64,000 nt of DNA, from NCBI GenBank assembly GCA_965116325.1, contig OZ220675.1, forward strand, positions 1,736,001 to 1,800,000, written 5' to 3'. Shown piece by piece: positions 52,801 to 62,226 of the stretch (positions within the stretch are counted from its first letter, which is position 1; each line of letters opens with the position of its first letter). A program made the translations under genes and the position numbers. Source of the DNA: JAGWBF01 sp965116325. GTDB taxonomy: Bacteria > Chloroflexota > Dehalococcoidia > Lucifugimonadales > JAGWBF01. The notes beneath the pieces were generated by a model. It saw only the letters and a program-made list of their open reading frames with translations. It was not told the DNA's origin and searched no databases.

Positions 52801-53170
52801 CAAAGACAAAGCCGAAGCCACCGCCCTGATTCATGAGATCATTCAGGCGGGCCTTAGGGTCTATGCCACCGAGGGCACGGCTGCCATGGTGGAGGCTATG
52901 GGCGCCCCGGTCACCCTGATCACCAAGAAGCTCAGCGAAGGTCATCCCAACGTGGTGGATGTCATCAACGAGGGCTTAGTGGGTGGCGTGATCAACACCG
53001 TCACCGGCGTCGCCGCCACCCTGCGGGACGGGTTCTACATCCGCAGGGCTGCCGTCGAGAAGCGCATCCCCTGCTTCACCTCTCTGGACACGGCCCGGGC
53101 GGCTGTGGAGAGCCTGCTAATGGACGACACCTCCTACAGCGTCAAGCGCATCGAAGAGTACCTGGAATAG
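49871..53170 (+). CDS. carB: Carbamoyl phosphate synthase large subunit
   Basis: The 1,099-residue enzyme makes carbamoyl phosphate from bicarbonate, ammonia and two ATP. Two homologous ATP-grasp halves are present: '[20 protein letters not shown]' opens the first and '[20 protein letters not shown]' the second, with '[20 protein letters not shown]' and '[20 protein letters not shown]' metal-site motifs. The C-terminal MGS-like domain (about 965-1099) begins near '[20 protein letters not shown]' and would bind regulators. ATG 49871 has GGAG upstream and gives the standard N-terminus. It ends the pyrimidine gene block. Confidence 0.97.
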   Translation: [1099 protein letters not shown]

Positions 53171-53259
53171 CCCCGATCAGGCTTGCGTCACCTGAGACCT
53201 TAGAGGGATCCCTCCCGTGCTCGCGCCGCTTCAACGCTAAAGTTGTTTCGGGGACCTGG

Positions 53260-56200
53260 TTACCTGGCTGGTTCCGCCTGTCGGAAGTCGTTGCTTCCCC
53301 AACAAACGGCTGTGCCGTCGGCCCGAAGGCCGCACGTGTGAAAAGCGCCGCTGCTTAGCGACACAAACCTCTCGTCGGCCGGAGGTGTTGCTTGCCCATG
53401 TTCATAGTACGTTTCCCCACCCATCCCAGCTCCCCAGCAAATTGCAGTGCCGTCCTCGCCAAGGCCGCATGTATGGTAGTGCCCACTGCTGAGTGACTTC
53501 AGTGGTTGGTCAGTCGGCGCTGACAGCTGGCCTTCTCTATCGAGCCCCCAGCATATCGGCGAGCCGTCTATGTGTAGGGCGCAGGTATGGAACCCGCCCG
53601 CGTCTATTGAGGAGAAAATACCATTCGATGGTGGAGTTGACGGGCCGGTGCCATCCCGCCCCCAGCAACTGATGCCGCCATCTTCCGTGATCCCGCAAGT
53701 ATGCGCCACGCCGCTGCTGATGGAAATGAAAGCCTCGTTGGCGGGAGGGGATGCCTGACCTCGCTCATTCCAGCCCCAGCAAAGGGCTGTCCCATCGGAC
53801 CGAAGGCCGCAGGAGTGCGCAGCGCCACTGGAGAGCGAGACAAAAACCTCCTCCGCCGGCGCAGAGAGTTGACCGTTGCCATTGCTTCCTTTGCAGATGA
53901 CACTGCCGTCCGCGCGAAGTGCACAGGAATGAGCCTCGCCGGAACTGATGGACTTAAATTGACCGTCGAACCTGCCCTTCCACCAATTGGGACCCCAGCA
54001 GATCACGGCTCCTTCGGAATCAACAGCACATGTGTGATAGGCCCCGCTGCTTATGGAGACGAGCCCAGTGGGAGGCTCTAACGGAGATTGCGTGTCCGTA
54101 AGGTTAAGCCCTGACGGGGGCGATGACTGGCCATACAGTCCCAAACCCCAGCACACTGCCGTACTGTCGAAGCGCAGGGCGCAGGCATGTTCGTCGGATG
54201 AACTGATGGATGTGAATCGCTCGCCTGCCGGCGCCGGGACAAGGCCGGAAAGCCGGCTTGTCCAGCAGACCGGCTGTCCATCAGCCTCGAGGCCGCAAAC
54301 GGGATACCCGGAGCTTAGCGAGGCGAGACGCGCTTGCTCCGGAGGAGATGGGGGAACATGGTCCAGGATACCGACGCTCTTGCAGTGATACGAAGCGCCT
54401 GGCATTGGAGCACATACGCTAAGGCCACCATCTCCCCAACACACACTTGTTCCATCTTCTTGCAGACCGCATGTGTGCTCTTCTCCAGCTACTATTTCAA
54501 TGAATTGTACATCCTCGGGCGCCGATGATTGTCCGTAAACGTCAGCGCCCCAGCAAAGGGTGGTGCCGTCTTCCCGAATGCCGCAGGAGTGGCCCACTCC
54601 TGCATCCACAGACAGGAAATTTTCGTCTTCTGGGGGCGACGACTTACCGTGTTGGTTGCTACCCCAGCAAAGGGCGGTGCCGTCCTCGCGGAGCCCGCAG
54701 GAATGCACCCAACCGGTACTAATGGACACGAGCTTCTCGCCGGCCGGCGGTGTCTGGTCGAAATAGCCAGCAATCACCCTAACTGTGCGAACGGCGGTTC
54801 TTCCCCCGTCCCGGTCGCCGGAACTGTCAGGTGGGTCTGGCTGCTCGACGCGTTTGCACCAGGTGGCGCCGTTTCTTTCACTACAGGTATGTTCACCTTC
54901 TTCCTTGAAGTCCCAGCACAAGGGTGTGCCATCCTCGTAGAGCGCACACTTGTGGGCGCCTGCGCTGATGGACTCGAAAGTCCCTTTGGGTATCACAGTA
55001 CCATCGCCCTCGACATTTCTCCGTCCCCAACACAACGGAGTGCCGTCTGTCAGCAACCCGCAAGACTTCTGGCCTGAGACGCTGATCGACTTGAACCGGT
55101 AGGGTGGTGGGGGAGTGGGCTGGGCGGTTGCAATGAATGTGAAAGTTCCAGGTAACGCCCGGGTGCGGGTGACGACCTCCGCTTCATACTGTCCAGCGGG
55201 CAGGGGGACATGGGCCCACAGAAGATTGTTCCCATAGGGGACGCCACTGGCGCCCAACAGGTCCCCGGCTGCCTCCATGTCCACCACCTCAAGGCCGGAA
55301 TCACCCTCCTCCGACAGGACCAGGAGTATGTCGTCGGGAGAAGATAGCTCGAAGCGCACGAACGCCCAGTCGTCCAAAGAAAACCGGTAGGACATGACAT
55401 ATCCCTGGTTAGCCCGGTCCAGGCCGCATTCCCTAGCCCAGTCCCCGGACTGCCGGATATATCCAGTCAGGGAACCCATGAGCACGTTCTCACAACTATC
55501 GAGGAAGGCAGAACCTGCGCGAATTGCTTCGGGGAACGTAAAGGCTGTGCCATGGATACCCTCGGTCCCTTCGACTAAGTATGTTCCACAACCCACATCA
55601 TCCAGCTCCCAAGTCATGCTGTATTCGAGAAGCCTGTTTGTCTCAGCATCCACCACTAGAACGATCTCGACCGCCCTGGGGGGCACGGTGGTGGGGCCCC
55701 GGACCTGGTCCAGCTTCACTCGGAGCGTTGCCCGTCCATCCAAGTCGAAGGACAGCTGAGTTTCCGTCCAGTCGGCGTAGTACAGGATGCTTTCAAGTAT
55801 GTGGTGGGGGTCCGACAGGTCCCACCGCCAGTTGAACAAGGCGCTGGAAAGCCTCTCGCGATTGACCGCTGTCCATTGGGACCCTGACTGGAGCCAGTAC
55901 TCGTACTGATGGGCGTCCGGCTGAAGAAGATAGGCTTGGGCCTCGCCCGTATTAATGCTAGCCCATCCAAAATATGGATGGTATTGCGTAAGGTTGCCCA
56001 CCTGGTATCGGGCCCAGCCGGACTGTTCTGCACAACCCGGAAGAGAGGACCTGACCATAAAGCTTGCGCTGGTTGCTTTCCGGAGTTCTTCATATGCGTT
56101 CGATGCGAGCTTCCATGCTGACAATTCTTGGTCCGGCGGCTTGGGGTCCAGAAGCTCGTCATTAAACACGATCAGGTCCTCAATCTCGGCCAGCGTCATC

Positions 56201-57498
56201 CCCCGTCTGATGAGCGTATGTCCGTGCAGCCTCAGCAACGCTTCGTCCATAGGGCTAAGCTCATTCCTGTGGTGTATCGCATCATTCATTATGCTGAGCA
56301 GCTCTGTCCGATGTTGCATCCGGGTTAGGGCGTGCACGGCTTCATGCAACATCGTTGCAGTCATGCTTCCCCTGTGTTGGTCACTGAAGTCATCAATGTC
56401 GGTGCCGAGGTCGGGCCAACGATTGTAAACAATAATTTCGGAGTCCAGGATCCCGCCCGTCCCGAGGTTTGTTGTTGTGTTCGCGCATCCACCGACATGA
56501 CCGGAAGGGCAGTACACCTCCTGGGCTGCCAACACGGGATCCGTAAGGCCGATGTGAGCGACGATGTCAGCTCGGGTTTCGTGGGTGACCATCTCAAACT
56601 GAAGGTTCACTACGGGCGAGAGTTCGTGCAGCACTTCGATAAACCGGCTGGTGAAGCCCGAGGGCCCGTTAACCGACACGAGTATTGGAGAAGATTGGTC
56701 CCATTTAAGGACCTTCCCTTCAGCCCAGGCGGCGCAGCCAATCCCCTCGTCCTCCTGCCATATCGAGTTCGCCTTGGACGTATCGCTGAAGCATGCCCAC
56801 ACATCTCGGTCGACGCCCAGGATACGTTCGGGAACGTTGAAATCCAGTGTATGGGTCCCCTGCTCCCCAGTATCAAAGACAAAGGATGCTTGGCCCATTG
56901 GCACCCGCTGAATCAACTCCCTGCCCTCGGTACCGCTTCCGGACGAAACTGGCAGGCTGATGTCTCCTCCACACTTGGGAAGTATCTGACCGTCGTGCCT
57001 GCACGAGACAGCTACTTGTACGGGCTGGTCTGGCTCGTAGCTGCCCCAGTCGGGAAGGGATACTTCGAGCTTCACGTTGGCGCTGCCATCTGACCAGTAG
57101 CCGCCAATCGATGCCTCAACCTCAACCGGGACCTCTACCTCGGTCTGTGTGGGCGGTGATGGTGTGGCGGCAGGTCCCAGCGGCGGCGTAGATGAGACCG
57201 TCGGAGGCGGCACAGAGGTGGCCGTAGGTACCAGGGCTGGCATAGGTGTCGTGGCAGGTTCCAGGGGTGGCGCAGCAATCGCGGTAGGTCCTACGAAAGG
57301 TGTAGATGAAACGGTCGGGGACGGAGAAGTCGAACGGATTTCAGGGCTGGGAGTCCGGGTTGGGTCGATGGATGGGGTTGTTGCGGGAGCGGCAGTCGGA
57401 GGCTTCAGGAGGTCGCCACAGGCCAGCGACATCGCTGCTGCCAAAAGGCATAGCAGTCCAGCCCCGGCGATAACTTGAACAATGCTTGACGCTTTCAT
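53260..57498 (-). CDS. Large lipoprotein with HEXXH metalloprotease-like domain and RCC1-like repeats
   Basis: The 1,412-residue protein has a lipoprotein signal (SLAC lipobox, C27), then a Pro/Thr-rich linker (30-105) of imperfect 'PTATP' units, suiting a surface tether. The middle region contains HEAVH (385-389) in 'TATMLHEAVHALTRM', the zinc site of gluzincin-type peptidases. From about residue 800 to the end are some 14 or more RCC1-like units of the pattern 'SISSG..HTCGL..DGT..CWG', each with a Cys pair that may form disulfides. The start is ATG 57498, placed by the signal peptide. RCC1 blades usually form a beta-propeller for protein binding. Secreted, cell-surface; target unknown. Confidence 0.8.
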   Translation of the reverse strand: MKASSIVQVIAGAGLLCLLAAAMSLACGDLLKPPTAAPATTPSIDPTRTPSPEIRSTSPSPTVSSTPFVGPTAIAAPPLEPATTPMPALVPTATSVPPPTVSSTPPLGPAATPSPPTQTEVEVPVEVEASIGGYWSDGSANVKLEVSLPDWGSYEPDQPVQVAVSCRHDGQILPKCGGDISLPVSSGSGTEGRELIQRVPMGQASFVFDTGEQGTHTLDFNVPERILGVDRDVWACFSDTSKANSIWQEDEGIGCAAWAEGKVLKWDQSSPILVSVNGPSGFTSRFIEVLHELSPVVNLQFEMVTHETRADIVAHIGLTDPVLAAQEVYCPSGHVGGCANTTTNLGTGGILDSEIIVYNRWPDLGTDIDDFSDQHRGSMTATMLHEAVHALTRMQHRTELLSIMNDAIHHRNELSPMDEALLRLHGHTLIRRGMTLAEIEDLIVFNDELLDPKPPDQELSAWKLASNAYEELRKATSASFMVRSSLPGCAEQSGWARYQVGNLTQYHPYFGWASINTGEAQAYLLQPDAHQYEYWLQSGSQWTAVNRERLSSALFNWRWDLSDPHHILESILYYADWTETQLSFDLDGRATLRVKLDQVRGPTTVPPRAVEIVLVVDAETNRLLEYSMTWELDDVGCGTYLVEGTEGIHGTAFTFPEAIRAGSAFLDSCENVLMGSLTGYIRQSGDWARECGLDRANQGYVMSYRFSLDDWAFVRFELSSPDDILLVLSEEGDSGLEVVDMEAAGDLLGASGVPYGNNLLWAHVPLPAGQYEAEVVTRTRALPGTFTFIATAQPTPPPPYRFKSISVSGQKSCGLLTDGTPLCWGRRNVEGDGTVIPKGTFESISAGAHKCALYEDGTPLCWDFKEEGEHTCSERNGATWCKRVEQPDPPDSSGDRDGGRTAVRTVRVIAGYFDQTPPAGEKLVSISTGWVHSCGLREDGTALCWGSNQHGKSSPPEDENFLSVDAGVGHSCGIREDGTTLCWGADVYGQSSAPEDVQFIEIVAGEEHTCGLQEDGTSVCWGDGGLSVCAPMPGASYHCKSVGILDHVPPSPPEQARLASLSSGYPVCGLEADGQPVCWTSRLSGLVPAPAGERFTSISSSDEHACALRFDSTAVCWGLGLYGQSSPPSGLNLTDTQSPLEPPTGLVSISSGAYHTCAVDSEGAVICWGPNWWKGRFDGQFKSISSGEAHSCALRADGSVICKGSNGNGQLSAPAEEVFVSLSSGAAHSCGLRSDGTALCWGWNERGQASPPANEAFISISSGVAHTCGITEDGGISCWGRDGTGPSTPPSNGIFSSIDAGGFHTCALHIDGSPICWGLDREGQLSAPTDQPLKSLSSGHYHTCGLGEDGTAICWGAGMGGETYYEHGQATPPADERFVSLSSGAFHTCGLRADGTAVCWGSNDFRQAEPAR

Positions 57499-57593
57499 GA
57501 TGCCATAGAGGGAGCGCTCGCTAGTCCAGACTACTCGTGGACATGGGTCCATGTCCAGCGAGAAGGGCCTGCCTGTGATACGATGGGGCGGAC

Positions 57594-58175
57594 GTGGACG
57601 TGGAAGAAGAAAACACCCAGCTAGACCAAGCAGCCGCCCCTACGCTCACGGCCCGGCATGTCCGCTGGCTTCCCCTGGCCGAAGGGGAGATAACTTTGCA
57701 GCACTTTTCTTCCGAGCGTGGTGTGGTGGACAGCATCCCGGCCTCCGGGGATGTGCTGGTGTTCACCAACCGGCGAGTCATCTCCTTCATTGAGTCCGGT
57801 GACCGCAAGGAAGTAGCGGTCGCCCCCCTGGCTGAAGTCACGGGGGCGTCGGTGAAGTACGGCAGCCGCACTCCCCGTGACATGTACCAGGGCCCAATCC
57901 TCATTATCCTGGCGATGTTCGTGTTTGTGGCCAGCTATGTCCTTCACCAGGAAACGTTGGCATACGTCCTGGCCGGTGGGCTGGCTGTGATCGGCGGGCT
58001 GCTGACCCTCAGGAATCTGCTTTGGGAGGAAGAGGGGGAGTTGAAGCTCCAAGGGCCTGGAGTAGATGTGAGCTGCACCTTCCGAGGGCGTAGGGCGGGC
58101 GCCGATGTCCGGCTGATGGTCAACAGGTTCTTCGAGCTGAAGCAGTCCGGAGGGTACGGCCGCAGCATCTGGTGA
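57594..58175 (+). CDS. Membrane protein with PH-like domain
   Basis: The 193-residue protein has a GTG start. Residues 20-90 form a beta-rich unit, 'SGDVLVFTNRRVISFIESGD', typical of bacterial PH-like (bPH/YdbS) domains. Two transmembrane helices follow (about 101-118 and 122-140). The remaining C-terminal strand-rich segment may be a second half of the domain. Divergent from the lipoprotein gene; its end nearly meets tsaD (8 bases). Function unknown. Confidence 0.6.
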   Translation: MDVEEENTQLDQAAAPTLTARHVRWLPLAEGEITLQHFSSERGVVDSIPASGDVLVFTNRRVISFIESGDRKEVAVAPLAEVTGASVKYGSRTPRDMYQGPILIILAMFVFVASYVLHQETLAYVLAGGLAVIGGLLTLRNLLWEEEGELKLQGPGVDVSCTFRGRRAGADVRLMVNRFFELKQSGGYGRSIW

Positions 58176-58183
58176 CCCGAGCG

Positions 58184-59230
58184 TTATAGGGACAAGCCCG
58201 GGTCCACGTCCAGGTCCAGGGAATCTCCCCGTCCCTTGGTGTAGTGGTAGTAGCCCGAGGCTGCGATCATGGCACCGTTGTCGGTGCACAGGACGGGCGG
58301 TGGTATCAGGGCGGGCAGGCTGGACTGGCGCACCATCTCCTGCCTAAGCAAAGCGTTTGCCGCCACACCGCCACCCAGGATCACCCCCTTGGCTCCCACC
58401 ACGTCCGCCGCTTCCAGGGTCTTGTACACGAGGACATCCACCACCGACTCCTGGAAGGCTGATGCCATTTCACCTATGAGGCGGTCGCTGTCCTCCACCT
58501 GGGCCTCATCGGGTGGATAAATGCCCGACTGTTGGGCCCGACGGAGCAGAGCGGTTTTGATTCCGCTGAAGCTGAAGTCCTGGCTTCCCCTGAGCCACGA
58601 CCGAGGTAGCTGCTCGGCGTGGTGCACTCCCGCCGACTTGCGCTGAATCTCGGGCCCGCCCGGAAAGCCAAGCCCCAGGATGCGGGCCGCCTTGTCGAAA
58701 GCCTCCCCGGCTGCATCGTCGCGAGTGCGGCCAAGAAGCTGGTAGTCACCGTACCCCTCCATGAGCACCAGGTCGGTGTGTCCTCCCGATGCGATCAGGC
58801 AAACCAGTGGGAAGCCAGGGTCGGCGCTGGGGTCCGGACCCGCCTCATCGGGCTTGCTGTTGAGCCATGCCGCGAAGATGTGGCCCTCCAGGTGGTTGAT
58901 GCCCAGCAGCGGGATATCCAGGGAAAAGGCTATGGCCTTGGCGGCGTTCAGCCCCACCAGCAGGGAACCGGCAAGGCCGGGACCGCTGGTCACGGCGACG
59001 GCATCCAGGTCCTCGAAGCGGGTATCCGCATCCTCCAAGGCCTTCTCTATTGCCGGGCACATCTGGAGAACATGCTGCCTGGATGCAACCTCGGGGACCA
59101 CGCCCCCGTACCGAGCATGTAGCTCAACCTGGGAGGAGATCACGTTGGACAAGAGCTTGACGCCGTCCTCCACCACCGAGGCGGCGGTCTCGTCGCAGGA
59201 TGTCTCGATACCCAGTATTCTGGTCGGCAT
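58184..59230 (-). CDS. tsaD: tRNA N6-adenosine threonylcarbamoyltransferase
   Basis: The 348-residue enzyme transfers threonylcarbamoyl to A37 of ANN-decoding tRNAs with TsaB and TsaE. The ASKHA fold shows 'ILGIETSCDETAASVVEDG', the metal-binding 'INHLEGHIFAAWL' (HxxxH), 'LIASGGHTDLVLM' and 'VILGGGVAANALLRQEM'. The length is normal. It is convergent with the PH-like gene and divergent from polA. Confidence 0.97.
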   Translation of the reverse strand: MPTRILGIETSCDETAASVVEDGVKLLSNVISSQVELHARYGGVVPEVASRQHVLQMCPAIEKALEDADTRFEDLDAVAVTSGPGLAGSLLVGLNAAKAIAFSLDIPLLGINHLEGHIFAAWLNSKPDEAGPDPSADPGFPLVCLIASGGHTDLVLMEGYGDYQLLGRTRDDAAGEAFDKAARILGLGFPGGPEIQRKSAGVHHAEQLPRSWLRGSQDFSFSGIKTALLRRAQQSGIYPPDEAQVEDSDRLIGEMASAFQESVVDVLVYKTLEAADVVGAKGVILGGGVAANALLRQEMVRQSSLPALIPPPVLCTDNGAMIAASGYYHYTKGRGDSLDLDVDPGLSL

Positions 59231-59424
59231 TACCAGGAGATGATATGGGGGCGCAATGTCCTCGTCAACACGGCGCGGCTCCGGGCCAGCCCATCATTGC
59301 AGCGTGTCATGGGCAAGGCCCAGCCCCCTTCGGGGTGTTGTATAATGCCGATGGGTTACGCGGGGCCTGCAGATAGCTGTCCAGCAGGTCTCCGTCCCGA
59401 CTTCCTCCCTGCCGGTGGTGCTTG

Positions 59425-62223
59425 ATGACCAGTGAACTCTCCGAGACCACTCCCATGCTGCCCCTGGAACAGATGCCCCGCCTGATGATCATCGACGGGC
59501 ATGCACTGGTGCACCGCTCCTGGAACGCCATTCGCATGCGCCAGCAGCTCTCCGTGAGCTCCACCGGCGAAGACATCACGGCTGTCTTCGGTTTCAATAA
59601 CACCTTCCTGCGGGCTATAGGAGACTGGAACCCCACCCACGTTGCCATGGCCTACGACATGCCCGGCCCCACCTTCCGCCACGAGAGGTTCAAGGAGTAC
59701 AAGGCCCAGCGCCCGGATTTGGCCCCCGAGCTGATCCCCCAGTTCGACCGGGTGAAGCAGCTCATGGGCGCCTTCAACGTACCTGTTTACGAGGTGGAAG
59801 GGTACGAGGCGGACGATGTGATCGGCACCCTGTGCCGGCATGCCGAGGAGCAGGGGGTCGAGACCATCATACTGACTGGAGATACTGACACTTTCCAGCT
59901 TGTGTCGCCCTGGGTGAGGGTGGCCCTGTACCACAGCGTGCAGGACCGGAAGGTGTACGACATAGCCGAGGTGAAGGCCCGCTACGGAGGCCTTGGCCCC
60001 GAATTCCAGCCCGACATCAAGGCGCTGAAGGGCGACACGTCCGACAACATCCCCGGTGTTCCCGGTGTGGGCGACAAGACGGCCGTCAAGCTGGTTTCCC
60101 AATTCGGGACACTGGAAGACATTTACAGCCACATTGATTCGGTGGAACCGGTCAAGCTGCGGGAGAACCTGCGGACCAATCAGGAGCGGGCCATGGAGGG
60201 GAAGTTCCTGACCACCATCGCTAGGGACGTCCCTGTGTCCCTGGATATGGACCGGTGCCGTTTCTGGAACTACGACCGCCGCAACGTGGTGGAGCTGTTC
60301 CGTGAGCTGGAGTTCCGTGGGGTGGACCGCATCCCCGATCCTTCAGCATCCGGGTCGGCGTCCGGCGCCCCACCAAGTGCGTCCACAGCGCCTGCCACTC
60401 CGGCTTCGGTGCCGGGACAGCCGTCGGAGGTGGACTACCAGGTGGTGGATTCTACGGAGAAGCTGGAGCAGATGGTGGCGGCGCTTGCGGAGGCTCCCTA
60501 CTACGCCTTCGACACCGAGACCACCAGCCTGGACCCTATGCAGGCAGACCTGGTGGGCCTGAGCTTCTCCAGCGCGCCGGGCAAGGCTTGGTACGTTCCC
60601 GTGGGACACCGGGAGGGCGAGCAGCTCCCCCTGGAAGAGGTCATGGCCCGGCTGAGGCCCTTCATGCAGGGGGATGGGGTGGGCCAGACAGCCCACAACG
60701 CCAACTACGACCTGACCGTCCTGCAGAACTACGATGTTGTGCCCGGCAAGGTGGACTTCGACACGATGATAGCGGCCCACCTGCTGGGCAAGAAGGCCAT
60801 CGGGCTGAAGAACCTTGCGTTGGATATCCTGGGCGTGGAGATGACCCAGATATCCGAGTTGCTGGGGACGGGCAAGAAGCAACTATCTATGGACGCGGTG
60901 CCCGTCGAGAAGGCTGCGCCCTACGCCTGCGCCGACGCCGACATGACTGGCCGCCTCCGCGGCGTGTTCGAGGAGCAGGTGGAGAGGGCGGGCTTCGGAA
61001 ACCTGATGCACGAGGTGGAGATGCCCCTGGTGCCCGTGCTGGTGGAGATGCAGCGGAACGGCATCCTGGCGGAACGGGAGTCCCTGGACGCCATGTCCCT
61101 GTCCCTGGACCTACAGCTCAGGGAGCTCGAGGTTAAGGCATACGAATCGGTCGGGCACAATTTCAACCTCAACTCTCCCCAGCAGCTAAGCGACCTTCTA
61201 TTCCAGGAGCTGGGCCTGCCCAAGACCAAGCGCACCAAGACGGGCGCCTACTCGACGGATGCAAACTCCCTGGAGTTTCTGAAGGGGATGCACCCGGTGG
61301 TGGATGGCATCCTGGAGTACCGACAGGTCTCCAAGCTCAAATCCACCTACGTGGACTCCCTTCCCCTGCTGATCAATCCCCGCACCAACAGGCTGCACAC
61401 CAGCTACAACCAGACGGGCTCCGCGACGGGGCGCATATCCAGCAACGATCCCAACCTGCAGAACATCCCCATCCGTACCGAGCTGGGCCGGGAGGTGCGC
61501 AAGGCATTCGTGGCCGAGAAGGCCCCCGACTGGACCCTGCTCTCCGCCGACTACTCCCAGATCGAGCTCCGGGTGCTGGCCCACCTTTCCCAGGACCCGT
61601 CCCTGCTGGAAGCCTTCCACCGGGGCGAGGACATCCACTCGGCCACAGCTTCCCTTATGTACGAGGTCGGGGTGGACGATGTGACGGCCGATATGCGACG
61701 CATAGCCAAGGTGCTGAACTTCGGCGTCATCTACGGCCTCTCCCCCTACGGCATATCCCAGCAGACGGAGTTCGGGCCGGAAGAGGGGAAGAAGTTCATC
61801 GACAGCTACTTCGCCAGCTACCCGGGCATACGCAATTACATTGAGGAGACCAAGGCCCAGGCCAGGCACGACGGGTATGTTTCCACGGTCCTGGGGCGCC
61901 GGCGGTATATCCCCGACATCGGTGCTTCCAACATGCACGTCCGCCAGGCCGCTGAGCGGGTGGCGGTGAACATGCCCATCCAGGGTACGGCGGCGGACAT
62001 CATGAAGCTGGCGATGATCCGGGTGCACAGCCGGATGCACAGCGAGGGGATGCACTCCCTGATGCTGCTCCAGGTGCACGACGAGCTGCTGTTCGAGACG
62101 CCGAAGGAGGAGCTGGAGGCGCTGACAGGAATGGTGCGGGAGGAGATGCCCCTGGCCCTGGAGATGTCGGTCCCCCTGAAAGTGGATGTGAAGATGGGGA
62201 ATAGCTGGGGAGACCTGGAGTAA
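59425..62223 (+). CDS. polA: DNA polymerase I
   Basis: The 932-residue polymerase fills gaps in repair and Okazaki processing. The 5'-3' exonuclease (1-300) has 'LMIIDGHALVHRSWNAI' and 'ILTGDTDTFQLV'. The 3'-5' exonuclease starts with D363-x-E365 in FDTETTSL and keeps 'AHNANYDLTVL' and 'YACADADMT', so proofreading looks intact, unlike in many Chloroflexota and Gram-positive PolA. The polymerase domain shows 'LLSADYSQIELRVLAHLS', 'RRIAKVLNFGVIYG' and 'LLQVHDELLFE'. The start is ATG 59425; a TTG is one codon earlier. A TATAAT at 59341-59346 lacks a good -35 box. Confidence 0.97.
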   Translation: MTSELSETTPMLPLEQMPRLMIIDGHALVHRSWNAIRMRQQLSVSSTGEDITAVFGFNNTFLRAIGDWNPTHVAMAYDMPGPTFRHERFKEYKAQRPDLAPELIPQFDRVKQLMGAFNVPVYEVEGYEADDVIGTLCRHAEEQGVETIILTGDTDTFQLVSPWVRVALYHSVQDRKVYDIAEVKARYGGLGPEFQPDIKALKGDTSDNIPGVPGVGDKTAVKLVSQFGTLEDIYSHIDSVEPVKLRENLRTNQERAMEGKFLTTIARDVPVSLDMDRCRFWNYDRRNVVELFRELEFRGVDRIPDPSASGSASGAPPSASTAPATPASVPGQPSEVDYQVVDSTEKLEQMVAALAEAPYYAFDTETTSLDPMQADLVGLSFSSAPGKAWYVPVGHREGEQLPLEEVMARLRPFMQGDGVGQTAHNANYDLTVLQNYDVVPGKVDFDTMIAAHLLGKKAIGLKNLALDILGVEMTQISELLGTGKKQLSMDAVPVEKAAPYACADADMTGRLRGVFEEQVERAGFGNLMHEVEMPLVPVLVEMQRNGILAERESLDAMSLSLDLQLRELEVKAYESVGHNFNLNSPQQLSDLLFQELGLPKTKRTKTGAYSTDANSLEFLKGMHPVVDGILEYRQVSKLKSTYVDSLPLLINPRTNRLHTSYNQTGSATGRISSNDPNLQNIPIRTELGREVRKAFVAEKAPDWTLLSADYSQIELRVLAHLSQDPSLLEAFHRGEDIHSATASLMYEVGVDDVTADMRRIAKVLNFGVIYGLSPYGISQQTEFGPEEGKKFIDSYFASYPGIRNYIEETKAQARHDGYVSTVLGRRRYIPDIGASNMHVRQAAERVAVNMPIQGTAADIMKLAMIRVHSRMHSEGMHSLMLLQVHDELLFETPKEELEALTGMVREEMPLALEMSVPLKVDVKMGNSWGDLE

Positions 62224-62226
62224 GCC

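Noticed and set aside
59341..59346. TATAAT upstream of polA
   Set aside because: No acceptable -35 or extended -10 TG; reported only as a remark.
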